38,599 bases of DNA from an uncultured Gammaproteobacteria bacterium (GTDB taxonomy: Bacteria; Pseudomonadota; Gammaproteobacteria; GCA-001735895), in NCBI GenBank assembly GCA_947260025.1, contig CAMYON010000075.1:1-38599 (forward strand), in the 5' to 3' direction. Under the pieces are notes generated by a model. That model worked only from the letters and a program-made list of their open reading frames with translations. It did not search any database and was not told the origin of the DNA. Positions within the stretch are counted from its first letter, which is position 1. Every line of letters begins with the position of its first letter. Shown one piece after another: positions 16,080 through 23,758 of the stretch. Both the position numbers and the translations under genes were made by a program.

Positions 16080-17288
16080 TCAGCGCGGCATAGCGCGGCC
16101 GTACCAGAGTCGGCCCGGTGCATCTATGTCGCCGCGTTCCATCCACAGCAGGTGTAATCGGCCCTGGTCGTCGAGCGCGATGGCGGGGTGCGACTGTTCG
16201 CCGGCACCGCTGGCGATCGCCGGGCTGAAATCCTGGCTCCATTCGTCGTCCTCGTTGTAGGCGCTGAGCCAGATATCCGAGTCGCCGCGCCTGAAATCGT
16301 CCCAGGCGACGACGAAATCACCGTTCGGGTTGCCCGAGACCGCGGGATTGTAATGCGGTTGCCTGTCGCCTGCCTCGCCGTGGACTTTTTCGTTGGGTCC
16401 GAAGATTGCCCCGCCGTCGGAGCCGAGCGCGGCGAAGATGCCGTAACCCAGGCCGCCGCGGCGCTTGTCCATCCAGGCCGCCAGAATTTCATCCTGCGCG
16501 AAAGGCGCCAGTGACACCCGGGTGACGCCGTTGCCCTGATCATACTGGTTGCGGTTCGATAAAAATTCGTTCAGATGCTGTGGCTCGCCGAAGCTTTGCG
16601 CCTGGTCCGGCGACTGGCTGACCAGCAGGCGGGTATGACCGGCGCGACGATCCTCCCAGGCAACGCAGAGGCCGGCGTCGTTGACCGCGATCGACGGAAA
16701 CAGCACCTGTGTCTCGAGGCCGGCCACCTCGACCGGGACTATCGATTCGACTCCCAGTTTACCGGCGGCGGTAACGCTTAATGCCGCCACCTTGACGAAC
16801 CATAGACGGTTCTGCTGTTCGCGCCAGCTGGCAAAAATCCGCTCACCGAAGCTCGCCAGGCTGACGTGGCTGGCGCCCATTGAAGCGAGCTCGACGGGCA
16901 TGCCGAGTCCGCTATCGGTCAGGATCCGGGCGTGGATGGCGCCATCCTGTTCCCAGGCCAGCACGAAACGGTTTTGCGGCAGGCTGGCGATCGCGGGTTC
17001 ATAGGCCTCGCCGCGGCTGACCTGCATGGCCGTCGAAAACCGGTCTCGGTCATTGGCCTTGCGTGCGACGTAAACCTGTGGCTTCCCGGAGCGATTGTCT
17101 TCCCAGATCGCGGCCACCGACTGCGACGTCACCGCGAGATGTTTGCGGCCGGCGCCATCGAGGTGCGGATAGACGCCGCTCACCGGATCACCGGTGACGG
17201 CTAGTTTGGTGTCGAATTTCCATCGCTCGGTGGCCTGTGACGGCAGCGCCACCAGTACCAGGCAGAGTGCCGCAACTCGAAACTTCAC
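16080..17288 (-). CDS. Exported beta-propeller (sialidase/BNR-like) protein
   Basis: A 402-residue protein with a signal peptide (about 1-19, VALPSQA-TE). It has at least four copies of a W-[ED]-D-x-R pattern: IWEDNRSGKPQVYVA, AWEDRRAGHTRLLVS, AWMDKRRGGLGYGIF and AWDDFRRGDSDIWLS, plus the weaker AWEQDGAIH and SWREQQNRLWF. Such regular W/D/R repeats point to a six- or seven-bladed propeller like sialidase/BNR proteins. I see no complete sialidase active-site set (Arg triad, Tyr, Glu), so enzymatic function is not claimed. The GTG start overlaps the stop of the upstream thioredoxin-like gene by 4 nt (GTGA), so translation is probably coupled. It is likely periplasmic or secreted. Confidence 0.8.
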   Translation of the reverse strand: MKFRVAALCLVLVALPSQATERWKFDTKLAVTGDPVSGVYPHLDGAGRKHLAVTSQSVAAIWEDNRSGKPQVYVARKANDRDRFSTAMQVSRGEAYEPAIASLPQNRFVLAWEQDGAIHARILTDSGLGMPVELASMGASHVSLASFGERIFASWREQQNRLWFVKVAALSVTAAGKLGVESIVPVEVAGLETQVLFPSIAVNDAGLCVAWEDRRAGHTRLLVSQSPDQAQSFGEPQHLNEFLSNRNQYDQGNGVTRVSLAPFAQDEILAAWMDKRRGGLGYGIFAALGSDGGAIFGPNEKVHGEAGDRQPHYNPAVSGNPNGDFVVAWDDFRRGDSDIWLSAYNEDDEWSQDFSPAIASGAGEQSHPAIALDDQGRLHLLWMERGDIDAPGRLWYGRAMPR

Positions 17289-17800
17289 AGGCTGGCCAGG
17301 TAATCCTGCAGCGACATCGTGCGGTAATGGCCCTGCGCGACGAAGTCGCCGTAGTGATTCATTTGCTCGATGCTCTGAAAACCGGCCTTTTTGAACAGGG
17401 GCTTCTGTTCGGCTGAGAAATAGATAAAGGTCGGGGTGCCGAGAATTCGGCTGCGCGAGGCAAACTGCATCTCGGTCGTGGTTTCGCCGTTGGCGAGCCT
17501 GATCCGGTTACCGCTTTCGGTATCCACGTAGGCCAGCACGAATTCGTTGTTGTACTGTTTATTGACCGCGGCGTCGCTGAATACTTCCGCGTGCATTTTG
17601 CGGCAGGTGCTGCAACCGTAGCGACCGAAATACAGCAGCATCGGCTTGTTGTTGGCGCTCGACTGCTCGGATGCCGCGGTCAGCGGCAGGAAATTGTAAC
17701 CCTCGGGGGGTGCTGCCAATACGCTCCCGGAGGACAGGGTCAGCAGGCAAAGCAGGACTGAACACAGGCGAGTTATGGTTAATCTAGACATCTGCAGCAT
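17285..17800 (-). CDS. Exported thioredoxin-fold protein (CSTC)
   Basis: A 171-residue periplasmic protein with a signal peptide (LCSVLLCLLTLSSGSVLA) and a thioredoxin-like domain. It resembles the SoxW/DUF255-like group: MLLYFGRYGCSTCRKMHAEV carries the redox pair CSTC, followed by FVLAYVDTESGN and the cis-Pro segment ILGTPTFIYFSAEQ. The C-terminus ends HYRTMSLQDYLASL. I place the start at ATG 17800 (or ATG 17791), because longer readings add a Pro/Ala-rich stretch unlike a signal peptide. The stop overlaps the propeller gene by 4 nt, and the cytochrome gene lies 94 bp upstream on the same strand. It probably reduces a disulfide in an exported partner; the partner is unknown. Confidence 0.85.
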   Translation of the reverse strand: MLQMSRLTITRLCSVLLCLLTLSSGSVLAAPPEGYNFLPLTAASEQSSANNKPMLLYFGRYGCSTCRKMHAEVFSDAAVNKQYNNEFVLAYVDTESGNRIRLANGETTTEMQFASRSRILGTPTFIYFSAEQKPLFKKAGFQSIEQMNHYGDFVAQGHYRTMSLQDYLASL

Positions 17801-17894
17801 GATCCACGAATCCGATTCGGTAGTCGGTGCAAAAATAACGATATCCGCGAAAAACTTCAATGCCTTGCATAACGCTAGCGCAGGGCGGCCAGGA

Positions 17895-18410
17895 CTAGCG
17901 AAACTTGTGGCAGCCGGCGCAGCTACCCGAGAGCCTGCCCAGGGCAAAATAGTTCGGAGGGTCGGCGCGGGCATTACGAATCGCGGTATCGACGTCGAGC
18001 CTGAACTGGTCGATATGATCGTCGATCAGCAGGTGATTGGTCCTGACATCGTCGGAGCCGAGCCTGGTTGCACTGGCGTCGATGCTGGACAGGACGGCAA
18101 GGATTTGTTGCTGTTGCTCGCTGCTGACGGTCGCGTCGTCCAGCATAATCTGGTCGAGTTGACTCATGTACGAGCCGAGCAGCGCCATTTCACCGGTAAC
18201 CTTTTTTTGTTTCAGGTAAACGAAATCGCCGGGATAGGTGCTCTTGCGAAACTGGTCGCAGCCAACGACGAGGGAAGCACCCAGAACTAGCAACCATAGC
18301 AGCCGCAATGGCGTGGAGCCGCGCTGGCATGTAAAAATCCCTCTTTCAAGGTGAATATTCCCGGCCGCTGTTAACGCTAGCGTCGAATTAGTCGCTTGTG
18401 TCTGCTTCAT
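17895..18410 (-). CDS. c'-type monohaem cytochrome lipoprotein
   Basis: A protein with a hydrophobic segment ending in the lipobox LVVGC. About 120 mostly helical residues follow, and a haem-binding CAGCH lies five residues or so from the C-terminus (GSCAGCHKFR). A single C-terminal CxxCH after a helical domain is the layout of cytochrome c' and c-556, four-helix-bundle proteins that bind NO or carry electrons. Membrane anchoring by lipidation is unusual for them. The start is uncertain. ATG 18410 gives a long 33-residue leader before the hydrophobic part, whereas TTG 18308 gives a compact lipoprotein signal (MRLLWLLVLGASLVVGC) but no clear ribosome site. An FNR-like box lies upstream, and the thioredoxin-like and propeller genes follow. 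Confidence 0.78.
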   Translation of the reverse strand: MKQTQATNSTLALTAAGNIHLERGIFTCQRGSTPLRLLWLLVLGASLVVGCDQFRKSTYPGDFVYLKQKKVTGEMALLGSYMSQLDQIMLDDATVSSEQQQQILAVLSSIDASATRLGSDDVRTNHLLIDDHIDQFRLDVDTAIRNARADPPNYFALGRLSGSCAGCHKFR

Positions 18411-18476
18411 GGCTACCGCTTTACTTGATCAGTTGCTTGATTCGATCCAGTAAATCACCTGCGACGGGCCGGGGCA

Positions 18477-18490
18477 TTGATCTAAATCAT
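18477..18490. promoter_or_regulatory. FNR/ANR-like box between cytochrome and esterase genes
   Basis: TTGAT-CTAA-ATCAT matches TTGAT-N4-ATCAA at 9 of 10 positions. It lies 66 bp before the ATG at 18410 of the minus-strand cytochrome gene and more than 220 bp before the plus-strand esterase. Control of the cytochrome is therefore more likely. In the 302-bp divergent gap (18411-18712) I see no other structured element. Confidence 0.45.
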
Positions 18491-18712
18491 GATCACCGGC
18501 TTTCTTTCGGCTCCAGCAAACGCCGGGTTCGAATGGCACATTCTGGCGTCTCAAAAACAGAAATAGCGCCCTGGTCGGCAATGCGAAATAGTCATCAATT
18601 TTCAACGCCCGAGAAGTTGTAGGCTATGATCTGCATTAGTCATTACCAGTGGCCGCCAGGCTAGGCTTCAATTTGGTGAATCGGCAGTTAACCTGACAGG
18701 GAAAGCTATCAA

Positions 18713-19765
18713 GTGTTAAGCGACTCATTGCACAAGATTCGTGCGATTTTTCGATGGGCCAATTTAAAGAAACTGGTGCGGGCACCGTTTCGGGGCGGCA
18801 TCCAGGCGGCGTTTATCGCCTGGCGCGAACGCAGACGCGAAGCGCTGCCGAACGACGTCACGCATACCTTCGAGGCAAGGTCTTACCCGGGATCGAGGAC
18901 GCGTCGCTACCTGGTTCACGTGCCGCGCGGCGATGCGGGCAGGCGGCCGCGCTCGCTGGTGGTGGTGCTGCACGGTTGCCGACAGGACAATCGCGATATC
19001 GAGAAAATAACCGGGTTCAATGAACTGGCGGATCGGCACGGCTTCCTGGTCGCTTATCCGTTCGTTACCAGCTACCGGGGAATGCGCAACCGGAACTGCT
19101 GGGGCTGGTGGTTCGATCGCGAAATACACGCGGGCGCCGGCGAGGTCGAAGACCTGTGGCAGATTATCGAGGAGATCAAGCTTCATTACCCGGTTGATCC
19201 GCACCGGATTCACGTTTGCGGCCTGTCGTCCGGCGCGGGCATGGCCGTGGCGATGATGGTGGCGCACGCCGACAAGATAGCCTCGGGCGCGGCGGTTGCC
19301 GGGGTGCCCTACGCGGAAAAGGCCGATGCCGTGCGGCATGAACTCAACCCGGAGCCACGTAACCGGCCGGTGGTTGCGATTGTATCCGCGATGCAGGACG
19401 AGATGGGTGCAGCCGCACGGGCGGTGCCGATTCAGATCGTGCATTCGAAAAATGACGACAGGGTCGACGTCAAATCCGCCAAAGTGCTGCGAGATAGCTG
19501 GGGACACTGTTTCGGTATCGATACGCGCCGCGCGTTCAGAAAATACGCAGGGCAGGAAAAGGGCACCCGCTGGGAGCACAGCGAATATCGTAACGATGGC
19601 GGTAAATCGGTGATCGAAACGCTGTTCCTGCAGGGCCCGGGCCATGGCTGGTACGGCGGCAATCCCGGAGATTTCAGTTTTCCCGATGCCCCCGACATCA
19701 AGCGCGGCCTCTGGAAATTCTTCGCATCTCACCCGTTGAAACAAGCGGTCAGGGACAGGCCGTAA
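18713..19765 (+). CDS. PHB depolymerase-type esterase
   Basis: A 350-residue alpha/beta hydrolase of the esterase PHB depolymerase family. It has the oxyanion-hole motif VVVLHGCRQD (83-92), the nucleophile in CGLSSGAGMA (S172), an acid in HSKNDDRVD near 248, and the His in GPGHGWYGG (H311). RNCWGWWFD (127-135) is typical of the family. There is no obvious N-terminal signal peptide, so a cytosolic or non-classically exported esterase is likely. The substrate may be short polyhydroxyalkanoate or another ester. The start is GTG at 18713, with ACAGGGAAAG about 9-18 nt upstream. No phaC or phasin is in the window. It is divergent from the cytochrome gene. Confidence 0.87.
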   Translation: MLSDSLHKIRAIFRWANLKKLVRAPFRGGIQAAFIAWRERRREALPNDVTHTFEARSYPGSRTRRYLVHVPRGDAGRRPRSLVVVLHGCRQDNRDIEKITGFNELADRHGFLVAYPFVTSYRGMRNRNCWGWWFDREIHAGAGEVEDLWQIIEEIKLHYPVDPHRIHVCGLSSGAGMAVAMMVAHADKIASGAAVAGVPYAEKADAVRHELNPEPRNRPVVAIVSAMQDEMGAAARAVPIQIVHSKNDDRVDVKSAKVLRDSWGHCFGIDTRRAFRKYAGQEKGTRWEHSEYRNDGGKSVIETLFLQGPGHGWYGGNPGDFSFPDAPDIKRGLWKFFASHPLKQAVRDRP

Positions 19766-19794
19766 TCAGTCAGGCGCTGAACTGGTAGGTCCCT

Positions 19795-20565
19795 TCAGGA
19801 GACTGCGAGCGCGGTAGCCACCATCGCCGCCAGGTTTATCGCGGCGTGCAGGGCGAAAGTCAGCAGGATGGAGCCGGTTTTGTAGCGCACCATCCCGAGC
19901 GAGAGGCCAATAATGAAAATACTCAGCATCCAGAAGTAGTCGTACTGGACATGAATGACCGCCCACAGCAGTGATGTCGTTACGATGGCACCGGAAGGTC
20001 CCGCAAACGAGGTCGCGATTCCGGAAAACAGGAAGCCCCTGAATAACATTTCTTCGAGCAGCGGTGCGGCCAGTACTATTGCCAGCCATAGTATCCACGA
20101 ACCCTGGGCAGATTCGTAAATGGCGATCGAAAAGTCCGGAACGATCTCGATACCCAGCAAAAATGCGAGGCCGTCGTAAGCCAGCAGGCAGGCAAATACA
20201 ATCAGAAACCAGTAACCGAAAGCGCGCAGTTCGAACCAGCGGAGACCCAGGTAGCGTTTAACGCTCGCGCCCCTTTTCAGTATTATCGCGCTGAGCAGAA
20301 CCGGCAGGCAGAATATAACCGAGCAATAAACGCCGAGCGATATTCCAATGCCATGAAGCTGGTGCTCACGCATCAACTGCCCGATGCTGGATTCGTCGAC
20401 ACCTGGTTGGCTCAAGCCGATGAACAGCCCCATGCCGAATACCTGGGCGAATACAAAAACTACGCCAATAACCAGGCCCCATAGAATGGTTCCCGGCAGT
20501 CCCCAGACGGGACCGGTGTCGGTTACGCTATTGTCGCGGGATTCCATGGACTCTGGTTGCTGCAT
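19795..20565 (-). CDS. CPBP-family intramembrane metalloprotease
   Basis: A 256-residue membrane protein with about seven hydrophobic helices and the CPBP (Rce1-like) motifs. These are EEMLFRGFLFSG near 170-181, with the catalytic Glu pair, and the following conserved His in WAVIHVQYDYFW near 205. A C-terminal helix carries the last polar ligand (ALHAAINLAAM). Such proteins cleave membrane substrates or act in peptide maturation. The substrate here is unknown. The start codon is 14 nt after the stop of the TAP-like hydrolase upstream, so the pair forms an operon. It is convergent with the PHB-type esterase. Confidence 0.88.
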   Translation of the reverse strand: MQQPESMESRDNSVTDTGPVWGLPGTILWGLVIGVVFVFAQVFGMGLFIGLSQPGVDESSIGQLMREHQLHGIGISLGVYCSVIFCLPVLLSAIILKRGASVKRYLGLRWFELRAFGYWFLIVFACLLAYDGLAFLLGIEIVPDFSIAIYESAQGSWILWLAIVLAAPLLEEMLFRGFLFSGIATSFAGPSGAIVTTSLLWAVIHVQYDYFWMLSIFIIGLSLGMVRYKTGSILLTFALHAAINLAAMVATALAVS

Positions 20566-20579
20566 GTCTGGATGACTCG

Positions 20580-22100
20580 TTAACAGCGCAATCGGCTTTC
20601 GGGGCTGAGCGGATTTTCGATGAACGCCGCGCTACGCTCGCGCGCGCACCGTGAGCTCGAGAGGATACTATGCGATAACTCGAAGCTTAACAGTTGGTGA
20701 TTTGCGAAAAATGATCGAATGGCTGTTACGTCGCCCAGCGGGGTAACCGTATCCAGTCGTCCATGTAAAAAAAGCGTCGGGATCGCTATCGGCTGCGAGG
20801 GTATTACCCTGTCGGCAGTTTCGAGAACCTGCATTCGCTCGCAGTAGTCGGGCCAGTCATACATCAGTCGGGCGGAGTCCTGCAGGTAACCGGGCGGGAG
20901 CTCTTCGATCAGGCCCTTTACACGCTCGAAATCGATAAACGGTTTTTCCTCGTAGCAGTAATGCGCCGTTGCGCTGACGTCGCCGTAACTTCGGTCGAGC
21001 ATGTAATCGACGTGCAGCCACAAATAGGGGCGTATGCTGGTGTACTCTCCCGCTTCGAGTTCGGTAACGATGTCTGGTAAATCGCGAAAGATCTCGACGC
21101 CGTAGACCCCTTCCAGAACGGCTGCCAGGAATCGCTCGCCGTTAAGGGCCAGCGTAATTCCCCCGGGCTGACTCGGGTGGCTGATTCGAACCGGCAGCGG
21201 GTTAGCGTTCAGCTCCTGGTGAAGCGCCCAGAACCGTGCCTCGAGGTCGTCGATCGGCTGCGCGCAATCCTGGTCGTAGTCGCAATACCGAAACAGTTGC
21301 CGGTAGGGCCCCGTAATCGTTTCGATATAGTTCTGGTGCAATCCGACCCGCAATACCCGTGTGCTGTCCAGCACCATCGATTCGATCGATTCCGGGTATT
21401 CGCTGGCGATCGTTATGGCATAGTTAGCCGCGTAGGACACACCCAGCAAAACCCATTGATCGATTACGGCTGCCCGGCGCATGGCCTCCACGTCGCGCGC
21501 CACCGCAATGCTGTTGTAGGCAGCGAGGTCGACGCCCTGCGCGATAAATGCGTCGATGCAGTGATGGTAGTCTTCGTCGATAGCGCGCATTTCCTGCTCG
21601 AGCGTCAGGTTCTCTCGAAAACGCAGCAGCTCGTTATCGACAAATTGCTGGCAGGTCAGCAGCGGTCGCGCCAGGCCGGTACCTCGCGGGTCCATTACGA
21701 CCAGGTCTCGCCCCCGGTAAATCGACATGTCTCCCAGCGATCGCCACAGATCCTCCACCACAACCTCGTTGTCGAGGTACATCGGCGCGCCGGGCCCGCC
21801 TGCGCCGAGATGCAACACCGGGGCAAGCGTCCGGGTCGCGGGTGGAGCGCGAAACACCACTACCGGAAAACGGATGTAATTCGAGCTCGGCGCCGCGTGC
21901 CGCTCCGGTACCTGCATGTAGTAGCATTCGACCGGCGGCCAGCCGGGGCCTTTTTCAAACCAGCAGTCGACCGCTCGAAATCCGGTTTCGTTGTGACTGG
22001 CGGCCAGCGGCAAGGATTGCCTGGACTGAAACCCGTCCCAGGCCTGAAAACAGGCCAGTATGCCAAGCAACAAAAACAGGCCGAGGAACAGGTATTTCAA
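20580..22100 (-). CDS. Membrane-anchored or exported TAP-like alpha/beta hydrolase
   Basis: A serine hydrolase of the tripeptidyl-aminopeptidase/proline iminopeptidase type, about 506 residues. Visible are HLGAGGPGAP (oxyanion region), LVVMDPRGTGLARP, the nucleophile elbow LLGVSYAANYA (usually GxSYGG), VLDSTRV, and a C-terminal TAP-like part. There the acid in LHGRLDTVTP and the His in ELSHSIL complete the triad. I set the start at TTG 22100: AAAAGGAG (22106-22113) lies 5 nt upstream and the protein then begins with a clean hydrophobic leader, KYLFLGLFLLLGILAC. That leader could be a lipoprotein signal ending at the Cys. A longer reading to 22220 adds 40 residues that do not look like protein. 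It probably cleaves peptides or esters in the periplasm, and is in an operon with the CPBP protease. Confidence 0.85.
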   Translation of the reverse strand: MKYLFLGLFLLLGILACFQAWDGFQSRQSLPLAASHNETGFRAVDCWFEKGPGWPPVECYYMQVPERHAAPSSNYIRFPVVVFRAPPATRTLAPVLHLGAGGPGAPMYLDNEVVVEDLWRSLGDMSIYRGRDLVVMDPRGTGLARPLLTCQQFVDNELLRFRENLTLEQEMRAIDEDYHHCIDAFIAQGVDLAAYNSIAVARDVEAMRRAAVIDQWVLLGVSYAANYAITIASEYPESIESMVLDSTRVLRVGLHQNYIETITGPYRQLFRYCDYDQDCAQPIDDLEARFWALHQELNANPLPVRISHPSQPGGITLALNGERFLAAVLEGVYGVEIFRDLPDIVTELEAGEYTSIRPYLWLHVDYMLDRSYGDVSATAHYCYEEKPFIDFERVKGLIEELPPGYLQDSARLMYDWPDYCERMQVLETADRVIPSQPIAIPTLFLHGRLDTVTPLGDVTAIRSFFANHQLLSFELSHSILSSSRCARERSAAFIENPLSPESRLRC

Positions 22101-22105
22101 TAGCG

Positions 22106-22113
22106 CTCCTTTT
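22106..22113 (-). promoter_or_regulatory. Strong ribosome binding site fixing a TTG start
   Basis: On the minus strand AAAAGGAG lies 5 nt before TTG 22100. It is among the best Shine-Dalgarno matches in the window and argues for this start of the TAP-like hydrolase over the longer reading. Confidence 0.6.
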
Positions 22114-22312
22114 TGGTACGGGTGAGCGGAAAGTCTATCGGCTTTAACCTGACGGTAAAAAAACCGCCGCCGCTCACCTCGAGCAGGGTAAACCAGTAAA
22201 CGATAAGTGGGTGCGGGCAATTAATCCAGCCCCGTGTAGTGGCCATAGAGCCCGATAATCACGATAATCGTTACCGATCCAAATTCAGAACCGACGCCGA
22301 GGCGCTTTATCC

Positions 22313-22507
22313 ATGTTTTTTCTCGTGACCGGGCTCATTATGCTGGCGCTCATCATCGGTCTTTTCTGGCTCAAGGACCGTCTGGCAAGCCCGCTGCTCG
22401 CGCGTATCGCCTATTCCGGGCTCATCGCTCGGCTGGCCCTGGTAGGCGGGGCCTTCTCGGTGATCGGAGTGCTACTGATACTGGCCAATTTTGTCCGGGA
22501 TTGGTAA
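22313..22507 (+). CDS. Small two-helix membrane protein
   Basis: A 64-residue hypothetical protein with two hydrophobic segments (about 2-20 and 36-60) joined by a short charged loop (WLKDRLASPLLARIA). No family recognised. It lies between the divergently transcribed hydrolase and the TPP operon. Its codon pattern is like that of its neighbours, and it overlaps no other likely gene. No strong ribosome site is visible. It may be real, but evidence is limited to length, hydrophobicity and position. Confidence 0.5.
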   Translation: MFFLVTGLIMLALIIGLFWLKDRLASPLLARIAYSGLIARLALVGGAFSVIGVLLILANFVRDW

Positions 22508-22628
22508 GTCCGAGGATTGGGGTGACTGTGGCAGGCTGGGGTCTACGGCGATGGTGCGGTTATACTACTCCCGATCCGGGTGGAATGAGATAAAGTTAGT
22601 TGCCACCATAATTACCAAAGGGCTGTTC

Positions 22629-23156
22629 ATGACTCAAACAGATATAGCAACCTGGTCTGGAGAAATTTACCAGAAGCTGTTACGGCACCGGGTCCGTCAG
22701 GTTGCCTACGTGCCGGACGCCGGGCATCTGCACCTGATCGAGCGCTGTATCGAGAGTCGCGAAATGGTTTCGGTGCCGTTGACGACGGAGGAGGAAGGTG
22801 TGGCACTACTTGCCGGGGCCTGGTTGGGCGGAGACCGCGGCGTATTGTTGATGCAAAGCAGCGGCGTCGGCAATTGCCTCAATATGCTTTCATTGCCGCG
22901 GGTATGCGAAATGCCGTTGGTGATGCTGGTGACGATGCGAGGCGAATGCGGGGAATTCAATCCCTGGCAGATCCCGATGGGACGGAACACCGAAAAACTG
23001 TTGACGACTGCCGGTGTCCTGACTTTTCCGGTCGACGAAAGCGGTCGGCTCGAGGAAGTGGTTGACTCAGCGATGCGCAAGGCCTTCGAAGGACCGTCCG
23101 CCGTCGCCGTCCTGATATCGCAGCGCATTCTCGGCGTAAAAAACTTCGGCAAGTAA
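22629..23156 (+). CDS. TPP-dependent decarboxylase, alpha (PYR) subunit
   Basis: A 175-residue subunit carrying the pyrimidine-binding domain of a split thiamine-diphosphate decarboxylase of the sulfopyruvate/phosphonopyruvate type (ComD-like). The TPP-activating Glu is in PLTTEEEGVALLAGAWLGG. LLMQSSGVGNCLNMLSLP matches the LMQNSGLGN signature of this group. MLVTMRGECGEFNPWQ follows the family pattern. I use the ATG at 22629, preceded by AAAGGG at a 7-nt spacing; an earlier reading from 22491 has no support. The partner subunit starts 2 nt after the stop. Substrate is probably a 2-oxo acid carrying an acidic group. Neither comA-C, suyAB nor phosphonate genes are nearby, so the pathway is unknown. 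Confidence 0.85.
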   Translation: MTQTDIATWSGEIYQKLLRHRVRQVAYVPDAGHLHLIERCIESREMVSVPLTTEEEGVALLAGAWLGGDRGVLLMQSSGVGNCLNMLSLPRVCEMPLVMLVTMRGECGEFNPWQIPMGRNTEKLLTTAGVLTFPVDESGRLEEVVDSAMRKAFEGPSAVAVLISQRILGVKNFGK

Positions 23157-23158
23157 GC

Positions 23159-23758
23159 ATGGATTCAGAGCGCAGCAAACACTACCCGCTGTATCGCCGG
23201 CAAGTTGTCGCAAGATTACTCCGTGATCGCGGCGACATGCTGGTCGTGGCCGGGCTTGGCGCTTCGGCCTGGGATATTACCGCCGCCGGTGACGATCCGC
23301 TCAATTTTCCCCTGTGGGGAGCAATGGGCGGCGCGGTGCCGATGGGGCTGGGCCTGGCCCTGTCGCAACCTGGGCGCAGGGTGCTGGTCGTGACCGGCGA
23401 CGGTGAAATGTTGATGGGGCTGGGGTCGCTCGCAACGGTCGCCCTCCAATCGCCGGCCAATCTCGGCATTGTGGTACTCGACAACGAGCATTACGGGGAG
23501 ACCGGGATGCAATCGACCCATACGGCGGGAAATGCCGATTTAGCAGCAATGGCGATTGCTGCCGGATTCCCGGTTTGTGATACCGTGTGGGACGATGCCG
23601 GACTCGAGGCGGCGCTGCCCCTGATTCGAAATGGAAAAGCCCCGGTATTCCTGAATATCAAGATCCGCGCGGAAACTCCGCCACTGGTGTTACCGCCGAA
23701 GCAGGGCGTCGTGCTCAAGAACCGTTTTCGGCTGGCTTTGCTGGGGGCTGAAGAATGA
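23159..23758 (+). CDS. TPP-dependent decarboxylase, beta (PP) subunit
   Basis: A 199-residue partner of the previous gene with the diphosphate-binding domain. The TPP/Mg motif runs from VTGDGEMLMGLGSLATVA to IVVLDNEHYGETG (GDG to DN, 26 residues apart). It is preceded by NFPLWGAMGGAVPMGLGLAL, the family's glycine-rich segment. ComE of sulfopyruvate decarboxylase and the C-terminal half of phosphonopyruvate decarboxylase look like this. Start ATG at 23159, 2 nt after the alpha stop. The stop overlaps the next gene (ATGA), so the three genes should be translated together. Family is clear; the substrate acid is not. Confidence 0.87.
   Translation: MDSERSKHYPLYRRQVVARLLRDRGDMLVVAGLGASAWDITAAGDDPLNFPLWGAMGGAVPMGLGLALSQPGRRVLVVTGDGEMLMGLGSLATVALQSPANLGIVVLDNEHYGETGMQSTHTAGNADLAAMAIAAGFPVCDTVWDDAGLEAALPLIRNGKAPVFLNIKIRAETPPLVLPPKQGVVLKNRFRLALLGAEE

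Noticed and set aside
16080-17288. Sialidase
   Set aside because: The repeats suggest a propeller, but the Arg triad, nucleophilic Tyr and Glu of sialidases are not identifiable.
1338-23758. A phosphonate pathway made of the PEP mutase-like enzyme and the phosphonopyruvate-like decarboxylase
   Set aside because: The first enzyme fits oxaloacetate decarboxylase better than PEP mutase, the genes are 21 kb apart, and no aminotransferase or other phosphonate gene is present.
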